A stretch of DNA of 38,712 nt from Thermomonas sp. (GCF_020850895.1 NZ_JADZDS010000081.1:1-38712); one strand, 5' to 3'; positions 16,607-24,664 are shown, counted from the stretch's first letter. A program made the numbers and translations. Notes: generated by a model from the letters alone, not told the origin.

Positions 16607-17842
16607 ATGCTTTCGATTCACTCCGCCCGTGTTCCTGGCCACGGGAGGCGCCGCTCACGCATCGGCCTGGCCATTGCTGGCGGCGGCCCGATCGGGGCGA
16701 TGTACGAATTGGGCGTGCTGCGCGCGCTCGAGGAAGCCTGCGATGGCCTCGACCTCACCCGCCTCGATGGCTATGTCGGGGTCAGTTCCGGCGCGTTTTT
16801 CGCAGCCGGCCTCGCTAACCGCATGGACACCGCCGAGCTGTGCCGGATCTTCCTCAAGGGGGAATGTTCGGACGCGGATTTTCGGCCGGAGATCTTCCTG
16901 CAGCCGGCATTCCGGGAATACCTCAAGCGTGCTGCCGCGATCCCGGAACAGGGCATGCGGTTATTGCACGACCTGGTCGCGCCGGAAACCGGCTCGCGCT
17001 GGTCGGAAGTCCTCAACCGGCTCGGGGGACTGATTCCGACCGGCCTGTTCGACAATGCGCCGGTGGAGCATTTCCTGTGCGAATTGTTCAGCCGCAACGG
17101 CCGCAGCAACGATTTCCGGACCCTCAAGCGCAAGCTGTTCGTGATCGCGGTCGACCTCGACAGCAGCGCAACCACCTGTTTTGGCGGGCCCGACTGGGAG
17201 GACGTGCCGATCTCCCGCGCAGTGCAGGCCAGCTCGGCCTTGCCCGGCTTGTATCCGCCGGTCGAACTGCGCGGCCGACACTTCGTCGACGGCGCCCTGC
17301 GCCGCACCATGCACGCCTCGGTCCTGCTCGACCGAGGCGTCGACCTGCTGCTCGGCATCAACCCGTTGGTGCCGTTCAACCCGACCCACGACGCCCGATC
17401 TCACCGCTTCGGTGACCGCCGGATCGCCCAAGGGGGCTTGCCGGGGGTGCTCTCACAAACCCTGCGCACCATGCTGCAATCGCGCATGCAGGTCGGTCTT
17501 GCACGCTATCCGGAACGCTACCCGCACATCGACCAAATCGTGTTCGAGCCCAATCCGATCGATCGCGACCTGTTCTACACCAACATCTTCAGCTTCTCTG
17601 CACGCCGGCGAATCTCCCAACTCGGCTACCGCAATACCCTGGATGACCTGCGCAACCGACGGGATGCCTTCGAGCCGGTGCTGGCTCAGCACGGCATCAG
17701 CCTGAATGACGAGGTACTCGCCGACAGCGGACGATCCCTGCTCGACGCCCTGCCTCCCGGTGTACGCAGGACCCCGACCACCGCCCAACTCGCGCGCAAC
17801 CTCGACGACCTCGAGCATTCCCTGCGCCACGGCGTGGTGTGA
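16607..17842 (+). CDS. Patatin-like phospholipase
   Basis: This 411-residue serine lipid acyl-hydrolase has a patatin fold. The oxyanion-hole GGGPIG is at residues 25-30, the nucleophile Ser60 lies in GVSSG, and the dyad Asp228 lies in VDGAL. There is no signal peptide, so it should act on internal lipids. The ATG at 16607 is preceded by GAGG eight bases away; the upstream in-frame extension overlaps the FHA gene and is rejected. The phasin gene starts 76 bases downstream in the same direction. A storage-lipid or granule-associated role is therefore an attractive inference, but phospholipid substrates are equally possible. Confidence 0.9.
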   Translation: MLSIHSARVPGHGRRRSRIGLAIAGGGPIGAMYELGVLRALEEACDGLDLTRLDGYVGVSSGAFFAAGLANRMDTAELCRIFLKGECSDADFRPEIFLQPAFREYLKRAAAIPEQGMRLLHDLVAPETGSRWSEVLNRLGGLIPTGLFDNAPVEHFLCELFSRNGRSNDFRTLKRKLFVIAVDLDSSATTCFGGPDWEDVPISRAVQASSALPGLYPPVELRGRHFVDGALRRTMHASVLLDRGVDLLLGINPLVPFNPTHDARSHRFGDRRIAQGGLPGVLSQTLRTMLQSRMQVGLARYPERYPHIDQIVFEPNPIDRDLFYTNIFSFSARRRISQLGYRNTLDDLRNRRDAFEPVLAQHGISLNDEVLADSGRSLLDALPPGVRRTPTTAQLARNLDDLEHSLRHGVV

Positions 17843-17918
17843 AAACTCTAGACAACCGGCGGATGCTGTGCCGCAATCCATCCACCTCATGCGTCGTCTC
17901 GACGTCGGGAAAACCGCC

Positions 17919-18503
17919 ATGGCAAAACTCAAGAAATCCGCAGGCAAGACCTCGTCAGGAGCCAACCAATCCGCTGCGCAGTCCGAAGCCGCGCGCCAGA
18001 GCCGCTCGATCACCGAGTCCGCCCAGCAGATCTGGCTGGCCGGGATGGGCGCGTTCAACCGTGCCCAAGCCGAAGGCAGCCGCCTGTTCGAGAGTCTGGT
18101 CCGCGACGGCCTGTCGCTGGAGCAGACCGCCCGGCGTTTTGCCGGCAACCGTGTCCATGGAGTGAAAGGCGCGATGGAAGACCGCGTCGGCCAGGCCAAG
18201 GAGCGTGCGGCCGACACTTGGGACAAGCTGGAGAAGGTGTTCGAAGAACGCGTCCAGCGTGCGCTGGTCAAGCTCGGCGTGCCCGGTCGTGACGATCTCA
18301 ATGCACTCACCGAGCGCGTGGAGCGCCTGACCGCCACCCTGAAGCAACGCGGCGCATCCGTGACCAAACCCGCCGCGGGCAAATCCGCCAAGGTGGCCCG
18401 GCCTGCCGCGACGAAAAAAGCCAGCTCGGTCAAGCCGAAACCAACCAAGGCAAAACCGGCCGGAAAGACCACGAAAGTCGCCAAGACCGGCAAGTCGGAC
18501 TGA
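17919..18503 (+). CDS. Phasin family protein, PhaF-type, with basic histone-like tail
   Basis: This 194-residue granule-associated protein has a PhaF/PhaI-type phasin domain at about residues 25-145 (IWLAGMGAFNRAQAEGSRLFESLVRDG, coiled coil, then FEERVQRALVKLGVPGRDDLNALTERVERL). The tail from about residue 150 is rich in Lys, Ala and Pro (KPAAGKSAKVARPAATKK). In pseudomonad PhaF such tails bind DNA and help spread granules between daughter cells; the same role is inferred here. The ATG at 17919 is preceded by GGGA. An earlier ATG at 17889 would add ten residues and lacks a good ribosome site. No PHA synthase is in the window. Confidence 0.92.
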   Translation: MAKLKKSAGKTSSGANQSAAQSEAARQSRSITESAQQIWLAGMGAFNRAQAEGSRLFESLVRDGLSLEQTARRFAGNRVHGVKGAMEDRVGQAKERAADTWDKLEKVFEERVQRALVKLGVPGRDDLNALTERVERLTATLKQRGASVTKPAAGKSAKVARPAATKKASSVKPKPTKAKPAGKTTKVAKTGKSD

Positions 18504-18584
18504 CCCACGGTCAGGGATAAAGTGGCTTCCCGGCTTGACGCGAGTCGGATGCCTGTCCAAGCCTGACCACGTCCAGAGGCACCC

Positions 18585-18613
18585 GCCATCCCGGCCAAGC
18601 CGACCGGGATGGC
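18585..18613 (+). terminator. Possible terminator after the phasin gene
   Basis: A perfect 10-bp stem GCCATCCCGG/CCGGGATGGC with a 9-base loop lies 82 bases after the phasin stop. The following sequence (CGTTCTGACTTC) is only weakly T-rich, so termination is plausible rather than certain. Confidence 0.45.
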
Positions 18614-18705
18614 CGTTCTGACTTCAGCGACGAAGACCCTGAATTACGGCCCAAGCAAGCCCCGTCGCGGTATAGTTGCGCCCAATTCAACGCTGCCATT
18701 TCCGC

Positions 18706-19689
18706 ATGATGCCTGTCCTGATTGCCTTGCTCGTCTTCATTTCGGCCGGAATCGGCCTGACCCTGTGGCTCCGCAGCCAACACGGAGGCAGCCAGATCGA
18801 ACCGCAGCGTCGCGGCGCCGACCAGCTTTCGCATCTGCGCTGGCGCGAATTTGCACGCTTGGTCCTGCAGGCCATGCACGGCCGCGGCTACCGTCCGGTG
18901 ATCGGACCGGACGATCCACCCGACGGCATTCCCAGCGACGGCAGCGACATCCTGCTCGAACGCGACGGCCAGCGCGCGCTGCTGTCCTGCCAGTACGGCT
19001 CCGGCTCGACGGTTGCCAGCCAGATCGTTGCCGCCGCAGCCAGCCATGCATCCCTGCGCGGGGCCCGGCGAGTCATCGTGGTGACCCCGGGTAAATTCGA
19101 CGGCGGGGTTGCCGAGGTCGTGGCCCAGCATGACGTGGAACTCATCGATGGCGAAACCCTGTGGCCGGAAGTGCGACCCTACGTTGCCCATCCCGACGCA
19201 CCAGCTGCTGCTCCGACACCGACGACTCCGCCCAAGACGATCGCCTTCGCTTGGCTCGGCGCTGCGCTTGCCGGCGCAATCGCCTTCGTCGCGGTGGACG
19301 CGGTCCTGCCCTCTGCAAACAACGGAAACACCGATCCTGCCGTCGCCGTCGCGCCCACGCCGGTGACCTCGGCACCCCAGGCTGCTGAGCCAGCGGCGGC
19401 CAGCAACGCCCAGAACCCCCAATCCGGCGTTCCCACCGACTTCCGTGAATTGGACCAGCGTCGCAAGGAAGCAGCCAATGCGGTCGCCACCCTGTTCGGG
19501 GTCAGCCGCGCCCTGTGGTCCAGCCAGTCCACCCTGATGGTGTACCTGTCCTCCCCGAATGCAGATCCGATGAACGACATCTGCCCGCTGCTGGAACAGT
19601 ACCCGGAACTGGCGGCATCGCGCATCCAACTGCAACCACCGGAAGGCAGCGACAAGCCGGTGCGCTTCACCCACTGCCGCGCGTATTGA
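18706..19689 (+). CDS. Membrane protein with degenerate Mrr-like restriction endonuclease domain
   Basis: This 327-residue protein starts with a membrane helix (MPVLIALLVFISAGIGLTLWL). A cytosolic domain at about residues 35-160 resembles the Mrr_cat nuclease fold (LRWREFARLVLQAMHGRGY, then SDILLERDGQRALLSCQYG, and RRVIVVTPGKF). The usual D-(x)n-Q/E-x-K ending reads S-C-Q-Y here, so the catalytic Lys appears lost. A second membrane helix near 177-199 leads to an Ala/Pro-rich linker and a C-terminal part with two cysteines (NDICPLLEQYPEL, FTHCRAY). A -10-like TATAGT lies 30 bases upstream. It is probably not an active nuclease; a membrane-tethered nucleic-acid-binding role is speculative. Confidence 0.75.
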   Translation: MMPVLIALLVFISAGIGLTLWLRSQHGGSQIEPQRRGADQLSHLRWREFARLVLQAMHGRGYRPVIGPDDPPDGIPSDGSDILLERDGQRALLSCQYGSGSTVASQIVAAAASHASLRGARRVIVVTPGKFDGGVAEVVAQHDVELIDGETLWPEVRPYVAHPDAPAAAPTPTTPPKTIAFAWLGAALAGAIAFVAVDAVLPSANNGNTDPAVAVAPTPVTSAPQAAEPAAASNAQNPQSGVPTDFRELDQRRKEAANAVATLFGVSRALWSSQSTLMVYLSSPNADPMNDICPLLEQYPELAASRIQLQPPEGSDKPVRFTHCRAY

Positions 19690-19739
19690 GGCCAACGCCG
19701 GTCCGCCGTTAATGCATGGCACCAACGGCGGCCGCGCGA

Positions 19740-20600
19740 TCAATCCTCGATCTGCGCGCGCGCCCAGGCCGCGTCCAGCGTCTCCATCGCATCCAGCGGC
19801 TTGCACTTGCCCGCCTTCTCGTAGGCTTCGGCGGCGGCATCCTCGTTGCGGCGCGCATCCAAGAGCAGCAGCAGGTTGCCGTGTTCGACATGGGCAATCG
19901 GCGATGCCGGCGTGAGTTTGAGCGCCTCGCGGATGTGCTTGTCCGCCTCGGACGCCTTTGCACCGTAGGTCAGACCACCGATCATCGCGCCGATCTTGCC
20001 GACGATCTCGGCGTGGTAGAGCGCCAGCGCCATGTGCGCCTCGGCATGCTTTGGCGCCAGTTCCAGCGCTGTATCCAGCGACGCACGCACCTTGCCGGCG
20101 ATGCCGAGCTTGAGTGCCTTGGCGATCGAAATACCCTGGCTATAGCGCCCGAGTGCAAACGCATGCCGGTAGTGGCTGTTGGCCTCGTCCGGCAAGGCCT
20201 TGACCGCTGCTTCGGCGAGCTTGCCGCCCAGCTCATGCCGACGCAGGCGCTCGTCCTCATCCTCGACCAGATAGGTCGCATGGATCCCCAGCGCCTTCAC
20301 CGCCACCGACGCACCGACCGGACCCAACGCCTCCCCGGCCTCGAAGGCCTGCTGGAAGTCGCCGCGATGGAACGCACGCCACGCATCCTGCAACGCCGCC
20401 GCCAGCGCATCGGCATCGAGCTTGGGTGCCGCCTTGCCCGCGGCCTTGAGCAGTGCTGCCGCGTGCTTGGCATCGGGGTACGGCTCGCAATCACCGGCAT
20501 GCAACTTCGGCCATGCCTTCTTCAGCGCGTCGCCAGCGAACTGGAAGGCTTTTGCGTCATGCGGGAAGGCGGCCCACCCAGCGGATTTTTTCGCAGCCAT
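19740..20600 (-). CDS. Helical-repeat (TPR-like) protein of unknown function
   Basis: This 286-residue predicted cytosolic protein is made of alanine-rich helix pairs. TPR-like segments include AWRAFHRGDFQQAFEAGEALGP, ANSHYRHAFALGRYSQGIS, LDTALELAPKHAEAHMALALYHAE and ALKLTPASPIAHVEHGNLLLL. I start at MAAKKSAGW (20600), which has GGAG ten bases upstream; the longer frame runs into the divergent phasin-like gene's control region. It is transcribed alone on the minus strand and diverges from the basic phasin-like gene at 20735. I do not recognise a specific family beyond the helical repeats. Confidence 0.8.
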   Translation of the reverse strand: MAAKKSAGWAAFPHDAKAFQFAGDALKKAWPKLHAGDCEPYPDAKHAAALLKAAGKAAPKLDADALAAALQDAWRAFHRGDFQQAFEAGEALGPVGASVAVKALGIHATYLVEDEDERLRRHELGGKLAEAAVKALPDEANSHYRHAFALGRYSQGISIAKALKLGIAGKVRASLDTALELAPKHAEAHMALALYHAEIVGKIGAMIGGLTYGAKASEADKHIREALKLTPASPIAHVEHGNLLLLLDARRNEDAAAEAYEKAGKCKPLDAMETLDAAWARAQIED

Positions 20601-20734
20601 GTCAGGGTATCTCCAGCGGTCTGTGTGCCCTGCGAGCATCGGGCCTCGAAGGCGCGATGGCAAGCGCGACGGTAGTGTGAAAGCTCGACATCGAGGCGGC
20701 ATGCTGTCCCCAGTTTCCCACCCAGGAGTCCGCC

Positions 20735-21157
20735 ATGGCTGCCCGCAAGAACGCAACGACCCGCGCTCCCCGCAACGAAATCCTCGATGTCAACCCCCGC
20801 CACGTGTGGCTGGCCGCGCTGGGCGGCTTGGTGGTCGCACGACGTGGCATCGCCGGCGCCCTGCACCAGGCTGGCCTGCGCATGAACGTCGCCAGCGCCG
20901 ACGCACGCGATGCCATGCGTCAATTCGACACCACCGCCCGCGCCGGCATCGAAGGCCTGAATGATCGGATTCAGCCGTTCCTCTGCCCGATCGGCCGCAC
21001 CGTGCAGGCCGGGATCGCGCCGCTCGCCGAGCGGGTCGGGCTCAAGCTCGGCGCCAAGCATGCCGAACGCCGCAAGGCGGCGACCACCAAGACCCGCACC
21101 GGTCGCAGCGCCGCGCGCAAGCCGGTTGCACGCAGGAAGGCTGCGGCTGCCCGCTGA
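20735..21157 (+). CDS. Phasin-like protein with Arg/Lys/Ala-rich tail
   Basis: This 140-residue protein has an N-terminal part (PRHVWLAALGGLVVARRGIAGALHQAGL) resembling the opening helix of PhaF-type phasins. An amphipathic helical region follows, then a basic tail from about residue 105 (RRKAATTKTRTGRSAARKPVARRKAAA). AGGAG six bases before the ATG is strong. The layout matches the larger phasin at 17919 on a smaller scale: a granule-binding helix plus a DNA-binding-like tail. The family call is tentative. It ends 19 bases before the convergent TetR gene stops. Confidence 0.72.
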   Translation: MAARKNATTRAPRNEILDVNPRHVWLAALGGLVVARRGIAGALHQAGLRMNVASADARDAMRQFDTTARAGIEGLNDRIQPFLCPIGRTVQAGIAPLAERVGLKLGAKHAERRKAATTKTRTGRSAARKPVARRKAAAAR

Positions 21158-21176
21158 TCCGCCCCCCCGCACCCAG

Positions 21177-21803
21177 TCAGTCGAGATAGGCGCGGGTCAG
21201 GGTGTTGAGGTGGACGCGCTCGGCATCGCGCAGGAAGGGTGAGATCGACATCATCACCTGCACGATGCCGTCACGGATCGAGGCACGCTCGTCGTGGTCA
21301 CCGCGTGCCGCCGCGTAGTTCATCCAGAACGTCGCGATCACCAGGATATTGGTGGCGGCCGCGTTCATTTCCGCCACCGACGCACGCAGGATGCCGGCCT
21401 GCAGCAGGCCGCGCAGGACCGCATGGGCGCGCTCGTCGGCACGTTTGAGGATGCGTGCAAAGCGCATCCGCAGGCGCCGGTTGCGGGTCAGGATATCGAC
21501 CAGGTCGCGGTACAGGAAGCGGTAATCCCAGATGCACTCGAAGACGAGGTGCAGCTGCAGCCAGACATCCTCCAGCCCCGGCAGCCGACCCTCGGGTGCC
21601 GCCAACGCCGCATCCATCCGCGCCTCGTAGCCCGCGAACAGCTGCTCGATGATGTCGTCCTTGTTGCGGAAGTGGTAATACAGGTTGCCCGGGCTGATCT
21701 CCAGCTCGTCGGCGATGTGGTTGGTGGTGACGTTCGGCTCGCCCTGCGCGTTGAACATCGCAAGCGAAGCATCGAGGATGCGCTGGCGGGTTTGCCTGGC
21801 CAC
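21177..21803 (-). CDS. TetR/AcrR family transcriptional regulator
   Basis: This 208-residue repressor has an N-terminal TetR DNA-binding domain (residues about 5-55: TRQRILDASLAMF, NVTTNHIADELEISPGNLYYHFRNKDDII). A C-terminal helical ligand-binding domain follows (FECIWDYRFLYRDLVDILTRN). The GTG start at 21803 lies 13 bases after the acyl-CoA-binding protein stop, so the two form one unit. Divergent from this unit is the acyl-CoA reductase gene. Regulation of fatty acyl metabolism in response to acyl-CoA is a reasonable inference; the effector is not known. Confidence 0.92.
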   Translation of the reverse strand: MARQTRQRILDASLAMFNAQGEPNVTTNHIADELEISPGNLYYHFRNKDDIIEQLFAGYEARMDAALAAPEGRLPGLEDVWLQLHLVFECIWDYRFLYRDLVDILTRNRRLRMRFARILKRADERAHAVLRGLLQAGILRASVAEMNAAATNILVIATFWMNYAAARGDHDERASIRDGIVQVMMSISPFLRDAERVHLNTLTRAYLD

Positions 21804-21816
21804 GGAAACGCCCCGA

Positions 21817-22074
21817 TCAGCTCGTCAGTTTCTTCACCAGATCGATGTACTTCTGCATCGCCTGCGCCTGGTCGGTGCCCGCAAGCTTGCTCCAGGCCTC
21901 GTATTTGGCGGTGGCGACGAAATCGAAGAATCCCGGCTTGGGCCCACTGACATCGCCCTCGCTGCCCTGCTTGTACAGCGCGTACAGGCGCAGCAGGGTG
22001 TCGTTGTCCGGTTTCTCCGTCAGCCCCTTGATCGCGACTGCAGCCTGTTCGAACGCAGCCTTCAGATCGGCCAT
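21817..22074 (-). CDS. Acyl-CoA-binding protein
   Basis: This 85-residue ACBP (four-helix acyl-CoA carrier) has the family motifs FEQAAVAIKGL, LLRLYALYKQGSEGD, KYEAWSKL and AMQKYIDLV. It binds medium- and long-chain acyl-CoA in the cytosol and hands it to enzymes. ACBPs are uncommon in bacteria but recur in lipid-metabolising gammaproteobacteria. It has GGAGG six bases before the ATG and shares a 134-base divergent region with the fatty acyl-CoA reductase. That suggests it supplies acyl-CoA to that enzyme. Confidence 0.95.
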   Translation of the reverse strand: MADLKAAFEQAAVAIKGLTEKPDNDTLLRLYALYKQGSEGDVSGPKPGFFDFVATAKYEAWSKLAGTDQAQAMQKYIDLVKKLTS

Positions 22075-22101
22075 GACCCACCTCCGTGCTTGGATGCGGC
22101 C

Positions 22102-22130
22102 ATATCAGCACGCGTCGGCGCGGGGGTCAA
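22102..22130 (-). promoter_or_regulatory. Putative promoter of the ACBP-tetR unit
   Basis: On the minus strand TTGACC (22130-22125) and TGATAT (22107-22102) are 17 bases apart, 28 bases upstream of the ACBP ATG. The -35 is good and the -10 moderate. Confidence 0.45.
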
Positions 22131-22172
22131 TACGGCAGAGCATTGTCGCGCGGCCCGCGGTCTGGCAACGTA

Positions 22173-22186
22173 GACGCCACGGCGTC
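22173..22186. promoter_or_regulatory. Candidate TetR operator
   Basis: A perfect palindrome GACGCC-AC-GGCGTC lies in the divergent region, 22 bases before the acyl-CoA reductase ATG. Its position fits a repressor site controlling the reductase; assignment to the neighbouring TetR protein is inferred. Confidence 0.4.
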
Positions 22187-22208
22187 ACATCACGGCAGGG
22201 AACTGGAC

Positions 22209-24200
22209 ATGAGCTATTTCGTCACCGGCGGCACCGGCTTCATCGGCCGGCACCTGATCGACCTCCTCCTCAAGCGCAAGGGCACGATCCACGTGCTGGT
22301 GCGCAAGGAATCGATGAAGAAGTTCAACGCGCTGGCGAAACGACAGGGTTGGGACGGCAAGCGCGTGGTCGCGGTGCCCGGCGACATGACCGCGCCGCGC
22401 TGCGGCCTCACCGCCGCGCAACTGCGCAGCTTGGGTGGAGGGAAGATCAAGCACTTCTTCCACCTCGCCGCGATCTACGACATGGCTGCAGACGCCGAGT
22501 CGCAGCGGGCGGCCAATATCGACGGCACCCAGCACGCGCTCGATCTCGCCGCGGCGCTGAAAGCCGGCTGCTTCCACCACACCAGCTCGATTGCCGCAGC
22601 CGGCATGTATCCGGGCGTGTTCCGCGAGGACATGTTCGATGAGGCCGAAGGCCTGAATAACCCCTATCTGCGCACCAAGCACGATTCGGAAGGCCTGGTG
22701 CGCGCAGAGAAGCGGATCAAGTGGCGGATCTACCGGCCCGGCATGGTGGTCGGCCATTCGCAGACCGGCGAAATGGACAAGATCGACGGGCCTTACTACT
22801 TCTTCACCTTCCTCAAGAAGCTGCGCCAGATGCTGCCGCCGTGGATGCCGACGCTCGGCATTGAAGGTGGCCGGATCAATATCGTGCCGGTCGATTTCGT
22901 CGCCGCAGCGATGGACCACATCGCCCACAAGCCACGCCTCGATGGGCGCTGCTTCCACTTGACCGACCCGGAGCCGATGCGCGCCGGCGAGGTGATCAAT
23001 ACCTTCGCCCGCGCCGGACACACCCCGCAGATGACCATGCGCATCGACGCGCGGATGTTCGCCTTCGTCCCCGGTGGCGTGCGGGCCGCGGTCGGCAGCC
23101 TGCCGCCGGTGCGACGCTTCATCGGCATGTTGCTGCGTGATTTCCGGATCCCGAAGGACGTGCTCGGCTTCATCACCTACCCCACCCGCTTCGACAACCG
23201 CGAAGCCGAACGCGCGCTCAAGGGCAGCGGGATCAGCGTGCCACGGCTGGATGACTACGCCTGGCGGCTGTGGGATTACTGGGAGCGCCACCTCGATCCG
23301 GACCTGTTCGTCGACCACTCGCTCAAGGGCAAGGTGCGCGGCAAGGTGGTGGTGATCACCGGCGGCTCGTCCGGGATTGGCCTGTCCACCGCGCAACGCG
23401 TGGCCGAAGCAGGTGCGATCACCGTGATCGTCGCCCGTGGCGAGGAAGAACTGTTCAAGGCGCGCGACGCCATGGTTGCCGCCGGAGGCAAGGTGTTTGC
23501 CTACACCGCCGACCTCGCCGACCTCGCCGACTGCGACCGCCTGGTCAAGACCGTGCTCGAGAAACACGGCCATGTCGACGTGCTGGTCAACAACGCGGGA
23601 CGTTCGATCCGGCGCTCGATCGCGCTCAGCTTCGATCGCTTCCATGATTTCGAGCGCACCATGCAGCTCAACTACTTCGGCAGCCTGCGCCTGATCATGG
23701 GCTTCATGCCGAAGATGCTCGAACGCCGCAAGGGTCACATCATCAACATCAGCTCCATCGGTGTTCTGGCCAATTCACCGCGTTTCTCGGCCTATGTCGC
23801 CTCCAAGGCGGCGCTCGACGCCTTCAGCCGCTGCGCCCAGGGCGAGCTGTCCGGCAAGAACATCGCCTTCACCACCATCAACATGCCGCTGGTGAAGACG
23901 CCGATGATCGCGCCGACCAAGATGTACGACAGCGTGCCGACGCTCACCCCGGACGAAGCTGCCGATCTGGTGGTCAAGGGGATCATCGAGCGCCCGAGCC
24001 GGATCGCGACGCGCCTGGGCATCTTCTCCGCCCTGCTCAACGCGGTGGCACCGAAGGCCTACGAAGTGGTGATGAGCACCGCCTTCGAACTGTTCCCGGA
24101 CTCCGCCGCCGCCAAGGGCGAAGGCAAGGGCGGCAAGGAGGAAGCGCCGAGCCAGGAACAGATCGCGTTCGCGGCGGTGATGCGCGGGGTGCATTGGTAG
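22209..24200 (+). CDS. Two-domain fatty acyl-CoA reductase (alcohol-forming type)
   Basis: This 663-residue protein is built from two short-chain dehydrogenase modules. The N-terminal extended SDR module has TGGTGFIG at residues 6-13, HTSSIAA near 124-130 and a YLRTK active site (Tyr153, Lys157). The C-terminal classical SDR module has TGGSSGIG at 384-391, NNAG at 461-464, NISSIG and Tyr529/Lys533. Length, order and many stretches (such as RIYRPGMVVGHS and NYFGSLRLIMGF) match my memory of the Marinobacter enzyme that reduces acyl-CoA to fatty alcohol with NADPH. The start at MSYFVTGG has AGGGA upstream. Fatty alcohols feed wax-ester synthesis, but no wax synthase is in the window. Confidence 0.92.
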   Translation: MSYFVTGGTGFIGRHLIDLLLKRKGTIHVLVRKESMKKFNALAKRQGWDGKRVVAVPGDMTAPRCGLTAAQLRSLGGGKIKHFFHLAAIYDMAADAESQRAANIDGTQHALDLAAALKAGCFHHTSSIAAAGMYPGVFREDMFDEAEGLNNPYLRTKHDSEGLVRAEKRIKWRIYRPGMVVGHSQTGEMDKIDGPYYFFTFLKKLRQMLPPWMPTLGIEGGRINIVPVDFVAAAMDHIAHKPRLDGRCFHLTDPEPMRAGEVINTFARAGHTPQMTMRIDARMFAFVPGGVRAAVGSLPPVRRFIGMLLRDFRIPKDVLGFITYPTRFDNREAERALKGSGISVPRLDDYAWRLWDYWERHLDPDLFVDHSLKGKVRGKVVVITGGSSGIGLSTAQRVAEAGAITVIVARGEEELFKARDAMVAAGGKVFAYTADLADLADCDRLVKTVLEKHGHVDVLVNNAGRSIRRSIALSFDRFHDFERTMQLNYFGSLRLIMGFMPKMLERRKGHIINISSIGVLANSPRFSAYVASKAALDAFSRCAQGELSGKNIAFTTINMPLVKTPMIAPTKMYDSVPTLTPDEAADLVVKGIIERPSRIATRLGIFSALLNAVAPKAYEVVMSTAFELFPDSAAAKGEGKGGKEEAPSQEQIAFAAVMRGVHW

Positions 24201-24214
24201 ACCGCGACCGGGTT

Positions 24215-24351
24215 GAAATTGCACGCCGCGATTTGCAACGCGTCGCAGGCCACCCGACCGGGAAGTGCATGGTACGGCTGCGGGACGTCGCGGGTCACCC
24301 GGTGGAAAGTGCATGGCGCGGGCTGCGATGCGTCGCGGGTCGCCCGGTCGG
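24215..24351 (+). repeat. Three imperfect 43-47-bp tandem units
   Basis: Units start at about 24215, 24262 and 24305. Each opens with GAA-(A)-GTGCATGG or a variant and closes with GTCGCGGGTCRCCCGGT or a variant. Units 2 and 3 are the closest pair. Confidence 0.7.
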
Positions 24352-24439
24352 GTTCGCCGCTCAACACTCCGCGTCCGGCTCCGATTCGCGGGCGCAGGCC
24401 ATCCCTGGCCTGCTCGAACCCGACCGGGCAACCCGCGAC
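24332..24439. repeat. Long hairpin with 25-bp arms
   Basis: The arms 24332-24356 and 24415-24439 are complementary over 25 bp with one mismatch. They enclose a second hairpin, GCAGGCCA-TCCC-TGGCCTGC (24394-24413). The left arm is the end of tandem unit 3. The structure begins about 130 bases after the reductase stop. Confidence 0.75.
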
Positions 24440-24555
24440 CTGAGGTCTCTCGCGCCTTGCGGTCTCAACCCGCAGATTCTGTTATCTGCAGCAAGACCGT
24501 CGTTCCGGCTCCCGAAAACGCAAACAAAACCCAGCGTGCCGCGCTGAAACCACAG

Positions 24556-24664
24556 GGCCGCCTGCCTGCGTGATCGGTCCGAGCGGGCCATGGATGGCCC
24601 GCGGCGGCGCATCGAAGCTGGATGCGTAGCCTGCGCGGCGGGCCGAACACGCAGGCAGGCGGCC
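24556..24664. repeat. Perfect 17-bp inverted repeat with nested hairpins
   Basis: The arms 24556-24572 (GGCCGCCTGCCTGCGTG) and 24648-24664 are perfect reverse complements. Between them lie GCGGGCCA-TGGA-TGGCCCGC (24583-24602) and a smaller CGCATC/GATGCG stem. It ends 37 bases before the M1 peptidase stop. Confidence 0.75.

Noticed and set aside
18706-19689. Active restriction-modification component
   Set aside because: No methyltransferase or specificity subunit is adjacent, and the catalytic lysine position appears lost.
21488-22111. A minus-strand frame spanning ACBP and tetR in another phase
   Set aside because: Both real proteins are complete with proper starts; this frame reads out of phase and has no family match that I recognise.
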